Shown here piece by piece: positions 59,562-64,000 of a stretch of DNA of 64,000 nucleotides. Positions within the stretch are counted from its first letter, which is position 1, and every line of letters begins with the position of its first letter. Source of the stretch: Corynebacterium sp. UBA2622 (lineage in GTDB: Bacteria; Actinomycetota; Actinomycetes; Mycobacteriales; Mycobacteriaceae); assembly GCF_002339505.1 (NCBI RefSeq), contig NZ_DDJO01000023.1, positions 86,470 to 150,469 of the forward strand. The letters run 5' to 3'. Both the position numbers and the translations under genes were made by a program. A model generated the notes under the pieces. The model searched no databases and was not told the origin of the DNA. It saw only the letters and a list, made by a program, of their open reading frames with translations.

Positions 59562-60332
59562 CTACTTGCCGAACCGTCGCGAGCGCTGCGAGTAGTCCCG
59601 CAGCGCGCGCAGGAAGTCGATCTTGCGGAACGCCGGCCAGTACGTGTCGGTGAACCAGATCTCGGAGTACGCCGCCTGCCACAGCATGAACCCGCTGAGG
59701 CGTTGCTCGCCGGAGGTGCGGATGACCAGGTCCGGATCGGGCTGACCGGAGGTGTAGAGGTTGCGCGAGACGGACTCGATGGTGACCTTCTCCGCCAGCT
59801 CCTCGACATGTGTCCCGGCGGCGAGGTTGGCATCGATGAGCGCGCGCACGGCGTCGACGATTTCCTGGCGCCCGCCGTAACCGACGGCGATGTTGACGGT
59901 GAGCCCGGGCTTTTCGGTGGTGCTGGCGGCGGACTTGCTCATCCGGTCCGCGACGTGCGGCGGCAGAAGGTTGAGGTGCCCGACCAGCTTCACGCGGCAG
60001 GTGTAGTTCTCGGTGGCGAGGTCGTCGACCACGTCGGAGATGATGTCGAAGAGCAGCTCGACCTCCTCGGTCGTGCGCTTGAGGTTCTCTGTGGACAGGA
60101 GGTAGATCGTGACCACGTCCACGTCCATCTCGGCGGACCACCGGACCAGCTCGCCGATCTTCGCGGCCCCGGCGCGGTGGCCGTGGGAGATGTCGACGTA
60201 ACCGGACTCGCGGGCCCAGCGCCGGTTGCCGTCCGCCATGACGGCGATGTGCCTGGGGTGCTCCTTGCCCCGGAGCTCGCGCTTCAACCGCGCCTCGTAG
60301 AGGGGGTACAGAATCTTCGCCAGCGCAGCCAC
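59562..60332 (-). CDS. uppS: isoprenyl (cis-prenyl) transferase
   Basis: A 256-residue cis-prenyltransferase condensing IPP onto allylic diphosphates for cell-wall carrier lipids. The signature HIAVMADGNRRWAR with Asp34 is at the N-terminus, SGHRAGAAK-like HGHRAGAAKIGELVRW next, and DLVIRTSGEQRLSGFMLWQAAYSEIWF near the C-terminus. Gene order with mca and coaA parallels the mycobacterial gene for the short-chain Z-farnesyl diphosphate synthase, so a short product is possible. GTG 60332 is the start. Confidence 0.94.
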   Translation of the reverse strand: MAALAKILYPLYEARLKRELRGKEHPRHIAVMADGNRRWARESGYVDISHGHRAGAAKIGELVRWSAEMDVDVVTIYLLSTENLKRTTEEVELLFDIISDVVDDLATENYTCRVKLVGHLNLLPPHVADRMSKSAASTTEKPGLTVNIAVGYGGRQEIVDAVRALIDANLAAGTHVEELAEKVTIESVSRNLYTSGQPDPDLVIRTSGEQRLSGFMLWQAAYSEIWFTDTYWPAFRKIDFLRALRDYSQRSRRFGK

Positions 60333-60357
60333 GTTTCCAGCCTAGTCTGCCGTGTCA

Positions 60358-60393
60358 GCGCATCAAATAGCGCATCAAATAGGGCATCAAATG
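60358..60393. repeat. three 12-bp tandem repeats over the end of the 97-residue protein gene
   Basis: GCGCATCAAATA, GCGCATCAAATA and GGGCATCAAATG follow each other exactly. On the minus strand each unit carries ATT TGA, so the last coding codon and stop of the gene at 60387-60680 are repeated in frame three times. Confidence 0.9.
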
Positions 60394-60680
60394 AAGGTCT
60401 TGCGGCGGCGGTCAAGCACGCCGGCCTCGGCCATCGCCTTATCCAGGGCTTCCTCGTCGAAGGGGTCGATTCCGTGGGCCTCCGCGAACATGCGCCGGCG
60501 CGTGAAGCGGGAGTAGCGGCGGTGGAAGGCGAAGCCGAGGCTGAGGACCAGGACCAGGAGGAAGACGATGATGAGCAGGCCGATCGGCGAGGCCTTGCCG
60601 AACTCCGGGCCGACGGGTGTCTCCGGCGGGGCCTGAGCGATGACCCAGCCCGCGGCGGTGGTGAGCGTGGTGGCAGGCAT
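60387..60680 (-). CDS. small membrane protein next to mca
   Basis: A 97-residue protein with one strong membrane helix (IGLLIIVFLLVLVLSLGFAF, about 33-52) and a basic cytoplasmic side (HRRYSRFTRRRMFAEAHG). A homologue sits beside mca in mycobacteria. Function unknown. Its ATG overlaps the stop of mca by one base (TAATG), so it is in the mca operon. The stop lies in a triple tandem repeat. Confidence 0.82.
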   Translation of the reverse strand: MPATTLTTAAGWVIAQAPPETPVGPEFGKASPIGLLIIVFLLVLVLSLGFAFHRRYSRFTRRRMFAEAHGIDPFDEEALDKAMAEAGVLDRRRKTFI

Positions 60681-61606
60681 TAGTTCTCCTTCTCGTCCCG
60701 GGGCGCGGCGGCATCGCCGGGGCCCTCCGGGCTGGCGGGTTCGTCGGGGATGCCCGCGAACAGGTCCGTCTCGGGCAGGTCCGTCTCCACGCGGGTGCGG
60801 GCGAGCTCGAACTCCTCCGTGGGCCAGACCTTCTGCTGGTCCTCCACGGGGCTGGCGAGGAACGCGCCGGCCGGGTCAATCTGGGTGGCGTGGGCCGTCA
60901 GGGCCTCGGTGCGCTGCGGGAAGTAGTCGCTGCACTCCACCTGGGTTGTCACGCGCGTCATCACATCGGCGAGGTTTTCCTCCCAGCGCTGGATCATCAT
61001 CTCGTAGGGGCTGCTCTGGCCGCGCTCGTAGAGGAGGTCCTGGAGCATCTTCATCCGCTGGAGAATGAATCCGTGCGTGTAGTAGAGCTTGAGCGGCGTC
61101 CACGCCTCACCGGCCTCCGGCGCGTAGGACGGGTCTCCCGCCTTCTCCCACGCCAGCATGGAGACTTCGTGCACCTTCAGGTGGTCTGGGTGGGGGTAAC
61201 CACCGTTCTCGTCGTAGGTGATGATCACGTGGGGGCGGAACTCGCGGATCACCCGCACCACCTCGCGGCACACCGCGCCGCTGTCCTCGAGGGCGAAGCA
61301 GCCCTCCGGGAGCGGAGGAAGCGGGTCGCCCTGGGGCAGACCGGAGTCGGCGTAACCGAGCCACTCGTGCTCGACACCGAGGGCGGCCACGGAGCGCGCC
61401 ATCTCCTCCTCCCGCACCTTCTTCATGTTCTCCAGCACACCGGGTCGGTCCATGCGCGGATTGAGAATGTCGCCCCGCTGCCCGTCGGTGCAGGTGAGCA
61501 CCTTGACGCGATTGCCCTCAGCGACGTATTTCGCCATCGTCGCCGCGCCCTTCGAGGCTTCGTCGTCGGGGTGCGCGTGGATTGCCAGGAGGCGCTTGCC
61601 GCTCAC
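60680..61606 (-). CDS. mca: mycothiol S-conjugate amidase
   Basis: A 308-residue zinc amidase that cleaves mycothiol adducts of toxins to a mercapturic acid, the detoxification step of mycothiol systems. The zinc site is seen in HAHPDDEASKGAA (His12, Asp15) and NGGYPHPDHLKVHE. Length and the C-terminal Glu/Asp-rich tail are typical. Mca rather than MshB is favoured by its neighbours (greA, uppS, coaA), matching the known mca locus. Start ATG 61606. Confidence 0.93.
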   Translation of the reverse strand: MSGKRLLAIHAHPDDEASKGAATMAKYVAEGNRVKVLTCTDGQRGDILNPRMDRPGVLENMKKVREEEMARSVAALGVEHEWLGYADSGLPQGDPLPPLPEGCFALEDSGAVCREVVRVIREFRPHVIITYDENGGYPHPDHLKVHEVSMLAWEKAGDPSYAPEAGEAWTPLKLYYTHGFILQRMKMLQDLLYERGQSSPYEMMIQRWEENLADVMTRVTTQVECSDYFPQRTEALTAHATQIDPAGAFLASPVEDQQKVWPTEEFELARTRVETDLPETDLFAGIPDEPASPEGPGDAAAPRDEKEN

Positions 61607-61727
61607 TGTTCCTCCAACTTTAGTAGGGGCTTTTCTCCAACCCGGTTCATCTTAGTACCATCGGTTCTGAAGTCATTTTCCCCGCCACCTCCAGCCCCCA
61701 AGCCCCCGAGCACCCAGAGGATCCGCC

Positions 61728-62234
61728 GTGCCCACACCGCAGCCCGCGCCCCAACGCCCCACCTCCCGCTACGGCGCGCGCGCCCGCGGGGGGAGCTCGC
61801 GCGCGGCGGGTGCCTCGCCCCGGCCCGGGGCCGCGAGCAGCATCGGCGGCAAGATCGTCGTCATCGGGGCTGTTATCTTCGTTGTCCTCATCGCCGTGGC
61901 ATACGGGCGCAACGTCATGGAACGCCGCTCCATTCCGGTGAAGGCCAACTTTGTCTCGCAGGAGGCTGTCGACGACCACACCACGCGCCTCTGGGTCGAC
62001 GTGACCCGGAAAGACCCCTCCGTCCCCTCGTACTGCATTGTCACGGCCCTGAATTACGAGTTTGCGGAAGTGGGGCGTCGTGAAGTGGTGCTCCCCGCCG
62101 GCGGTGACGAACTGACCCGCGTGAGCACCGAGCTTCCGGTGCGTGAACCGGCGGTTTCCGGGCGCGTTTACGGCTGCTCGGAGGACATTCCGTTCTACAT
62201 GGACACCTCCGCCGCGCACAACGAGGCCCGCTAA
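61728..62234 (+). CDS. DUF4307 membrane protein
   Basis: A 168-residue protein with a basic Arg/Ala/Pro-rich N-terminus (about 1-40), one membrane helix (IGGKIVVIGAVIFVVLIAVAYG) and an outer domain in DUF4307 style (VSQEAVDDHTTRLWVDVTRKDPSVPSYCIVTALNYEFAEVGRREVV). A homologue stands between greA and mca in mycobacteria as here. Function unknown. GTG 61728 follows GAGGA. Divergent from mca. Confidence 0.87.
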   Translation: MPTPQPAPQRPTSRYGARARGGSSRAAGASPRPGAASSIGGKIVVIGAVIFVVLIAVAYGRNVMERRSIPVKANFVSQEAVDDHTTRLWVDVTRKDPSVPSYCIVTALNYEFAEVGRREVVLPAGGDELTRVSTELPVREPAVSGRVYGCSEDIPFYMDTSAAHNEAR

Positions 62235-62254
62235 GGCCACCCCGGGCACCGTGC

Positions 62255-62318
62255 TAGAATCCGGCTGTATATAACTATTCCAACCGCGGTGCCCACGCCT
62301 GTAGGCGCGGGCCCGCGC
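62255..62318 (+). promoter_or_regulatory. greA promoter and leader palindrome
   Basis: TAGAAT (62255-62260) is a likely -10. GCGCGGGCCCGCGC at 62305-62318 is a perfect 14-base palindrome in the mRNA leader, about 25 bases before ATG 62344. Confidence 0.5.
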
Positions 62319-62343
62319 GACGTATCAGGGAAGGCCCCGCTTC

Positions 62344-62868
62344 ATGGCTGAAACTCAGCAGCAGTACATCACCCCGGAGATGAAGGCCAAGCTCGAGTCC
62401 GAGCTGCAGGCGCTCATCGATAACCGCCCCGTCATCGCGGCCGAGATCAACGAGCGCCGCGAGGAGGGTGACCTGAAGGAGAACGCGGGCTACGATGCCG
62501 CCCGCGAGCAGCAGGACCAGGAAGAGGCCCGCATCAAGCAGATCTCCGAGATCCTGGCAAACTCCACCACCGAGCGCAGTGGCATCGTCGAGGGTGTTGC
62601 CCTGGTGGGTTCCGTGGTGCACGTGTACTACAACGGCGACGAGAACGACAAAGAAACCTTCCTCATCGGCACCCGCGCCGCCTCCACCGGTAACAAGGAC
62701 CTGGAGACCTACTCCGAAAACTCCCCGCTCGGTGCGGCCGTGGTGGGTGCGGCGGAGGGTGAAACCCGCACGTACACCGCCCCGAACGGCCGGGAAATTT
62801 CGGTCACGATCGTGGACGCCGCGCCGTATGATTCTGTTAAGGCCTCCACGCCCCGCTCGCGCTCCTAA
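62344..62868 (+). CDS. greA: transcription elongation factor GreA
   Basis: A 174-residue factor that rescues backtracked RNA polymerase. The N-terminal coiled coil carries the cleavage residues (RREEGDLKENAGYDAAREQQDQEEARI) and the C-terminal domain has SPLGAAVVGAAEGE and the typical end. ATG 62344 follows AGGGAAGG-like leader sequence. Confidence 0.97.
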   Translation: MAETQQQYITPEMKAKLESELQALIDNRPVIAAEINERREEGDLKENAGYDAAREQQDQEEARIKQISEILANSTTERSGIVEGVALVGSVVHVYYNGDENDKETFLIGTRAASTGNKDLETYSENSPLGAAVVGAAEGETRTYTAPNGREISVTIVDAAPYDSVKASTPRSRS

Positions 62869-62920
62869 ACGCCCGCGCGTCAACACATCCCCGGAACTTC
62901 ACAAGCATAAGGACTTTCCC

Positions 62921-63454
62921 GTGAACCTCTCTTCCTCCCGCAAAGCAGTGGCTGCCGGCTTCTTCGCAGTCGCGGCCCTCGGCATGGCTGCCTGCTCCCC
63001 TCCCGGCCAGGTGGATTCGGCGCAGAAGGTGGACACCGCGACGAGCCAGAACGCCGGTTCCCTGAACGGCGGGGCGACCCAGTCCAGCGAGGGCAAGCCC
63101 ACGAACGTCGCCGAGGCCTCCTCCGCCAGCGCGTCGGCGAGCACCAGCGCCTCCCCGGTGCCCGCCGGAACCCTCCCCGTCCTGCGCAACTGCGGGGAGA
63201 GCTCCCAGACCAAGCCGGCGCGCATCGTCCTCGCCTGCGGTGACCAGGACGACTTCATGGACAACATCGTCTGGCAGGACTGGGGAACCGACCTCGCGAC
63301 CGGCACCGGCACCCGCATCACCGTGAGCCCGGATCGCCGCGAGGAGGACACCAAGATCGTCCTGGGCAACCCCGAGATGATCGACGGCGAGATGCAGTTC
63401 ACCACCGTCACCGTCGACGGCACCAAGATCAACCCGGAAAGCCGCGACCGCTAG
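62921..63454 (+). CDS. hypothetical lipoprotein
   Basis: A 177-residue lipoprotein. Signal MNLSSSRKAVAAGFFAVAALGMAAC has lipobox GMAAC with Cys25. A Ser/Ala/Thr-rich linker (about 26-80) precedes a small domain (about 81-177) with two cysteines (RNCGESSQ, VLACGDQDD). This Cys-Gly ... Leu-Ala-Cys-Gly-Asp pattern recurs in secreted corynebacterial and mycobacterial proteins of unknown function, probably disulfide-bonded. GTG 62921 is the start. Confidence 0.8.
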   Translation: MNLSSSRKAVAAGFFAVAALGMAACSPPGQVDSAQKVDTATSQNAGSLNGGATQSSEGKPTNVAEASSASASASTSASPVPAGTLPVLRNCGESSQTKPARIVLACGDQDDFMDNIVWQDWGTDLATGTGTRITVSPDRREEDTKIVLGNPEMIDGEMQFTTVTVDGTKINPESRDR

Positions 63455-63470
63455 GTAACCTCCCGCGCAA

Positions 63471-63494
63471 CCCCGCCCCCGAGGCGGGGTTTTT
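63471..63494 (+). terminator. intrinsic terminator after the lipoprotein gene
   Basis: CCCCGCC, loop CCCGA, GGCGGGG, then TTTTT. It starts 16 bases after the stop. Confidence 0.9.
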
Positions 63495-63554
63495 GCTTGT
63501 GCACCCGCATTTTTACCCCCGCCCTCCGCAGCGGCTCCGGTCGGCCGCGCACAG

Positions 63555-63591
63555 CAAAGCGCCCGCCACGGTGATCCGGGCGGGCGCTTTG
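63555..63591 (-). terminator. terminator of the Bax inhibitor-like gene
   Basis: CAAAGCGCCCGCC and GGCGGGCGCTTTG form a perfect 13-bp stem, 21 bases after the leftward gene ends. The A/T ends give T-rich 3' ends on both strands, so it could act both ways. Confidence 0.8.
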
Positions 63592-63612
63592 GTTCGGGTT
63601 ATCCCGTTGGGG

Positions 63613-64000
63613 CTAGTTCCTGTTGAAGTAGGACAGCAGGCGCAGGATCTCGGTGTAGAGCCACACCACCGTCACCGCGAGGCCGAGGGCAACACCCCAG
63701 GCCATGTTCTCCGGCGCGCCGGTGCGCACGAGGCGGTCGGCCACGTCGAAGTCCTGCAGGAAGCTCAGGGCCGCCAGCACGATGCAGACCACCCCGAAGA
63801 TGATGGAGAGGGCACCTCCGTCGCGCAGCGGGTTCATCGGCGTGAAGATCGCCATGAGGAAGTTGCCCAGGGCGAGCACCGCGACGCCGAAGATGGCGCC
63901 GGTGAGGATGCGGTTGAAGCGCGGGGTGACGCGGATCGCGCCCGTCTTGTACACGAAGAGCATGCCGAAGAAGACGCCCAGGGTGCCCAGGATGGCCTGG
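63613..64000 (-). CDS. Bax inhibitor-1/YccA-like membrane protein (5' end outside window)
   Basis: The visible C-terminal 128 residues hold four or more membrane helices: QAILGTLGVFFGMLFVYK, FNRILTGAIFGVAVLALGNFLMAIF, LSIIFGVVCIVLAALSFLQDFDVADRLV and MAWGVALGLAVTVVWLYTEILRLLSYF. The motif FLQDFDVADRLVRTGAPENMAWG and the C-terminal LYTEILRLLSYF are typical of the actinobacterial Bax1-I family. The frame stays open to base 64000, so the start is beyond the window. Function in bacteria is uncertain; calcium-leak activity is known for a family member. Confidence 0.9.
   Translation of the reverse strand, partial: QAILGTLGVFFGMLFVYKTGAIRVTPRFNRILTGAIFGVAVLALGNFLMAIFTPMNPLRDGGALSIIFGVVCIVLAALSFLQDFDVADRLVRTGAPENMAWGVALGLAVTVVWLYTEILRLLSYFNRN

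Noticed and set aside
60358..60393. CRISPR-like repeats
   Set aside because: Three 12-bp units in direct contact without spacers; no cas genes in the window.

Overview
This window is high-GC actinobacterial chromosome, most likely from a Corynebacterium species. The markers are mycothiol biology (Mca), an LGFP-repeat lipoprotein, the actinobacterial families DUF4245, DUF4307, DUF6542 and DUF5997, a LigD/Ku end-joining pair, and many GTG or leaderless starts. The right half (ychF, ispH, xseAB, glpX, fumC, glyA, coaA, uppS, mca, greA) follows, from memory, the core gene neighbourhood of C. glutamicum. The species cannot be named from this sequence.

Layout. 1-10.8 kb is transport: the end of one fused peptide-ABC ATPase, a small P-loop kinase-like gene, a ykoEDC-type ECF transporter behind a TPP riboswitch, and a complete dppA-B-C-D(fused) peptide importer. 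10.5-14.7 kb holds a DUF2218 gene, a DUF808 membrane protein, a short UvrA-like ABC protein and a cupin. 14.8-24.4 kb is a self-contained selenocysteine module: selB, selA, tRNA-Sec(UCA), selD and a three-gene formate dehydrogenase operon. Its catalytic subunit is split by an in-frame UGA (Sec189) followed by a SECIS-like hairpin; read through, it is one 1089-residue protein. 24.6-29.7 kb has two lineage-type genes, an A/T-rich orphan gene, and an encapsulin with a DyP peroxidase carrying a C-terminal encapsulation peptide.

29.8-41 kb is accessory: two MFS exporters, one with a divergent TetR regulator and operator, a GNAT, a SpeE-like protein, DUF4442, DUF488, DUF3072, ligD and ku, an organomercurial-lyase-like protein, and a VOC-family gene broken by an amber codon. 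41-64 kb is mostly housekeeping, interrupted by a tetR-MFS pair with its own operator, a GNAT, and a LysR-type effector domain that lacks a DNA-binding domain.

How it fits together: SelD makes selenophosphate, SelA loads tRNA-Sec, and SelB delivers it to the UGA of fdhA. The encapsulin shell should package the DyP peroxidase. Ku recruits LigD. Several genes appear to be transcribed without a leader, with a TAnnnT -10 hexamer 6-8 nt before the start codon. No CRISPR array, insertion sequence, rRNA or prophage was seen, and no gene-free stretch exceeds 300 bases.
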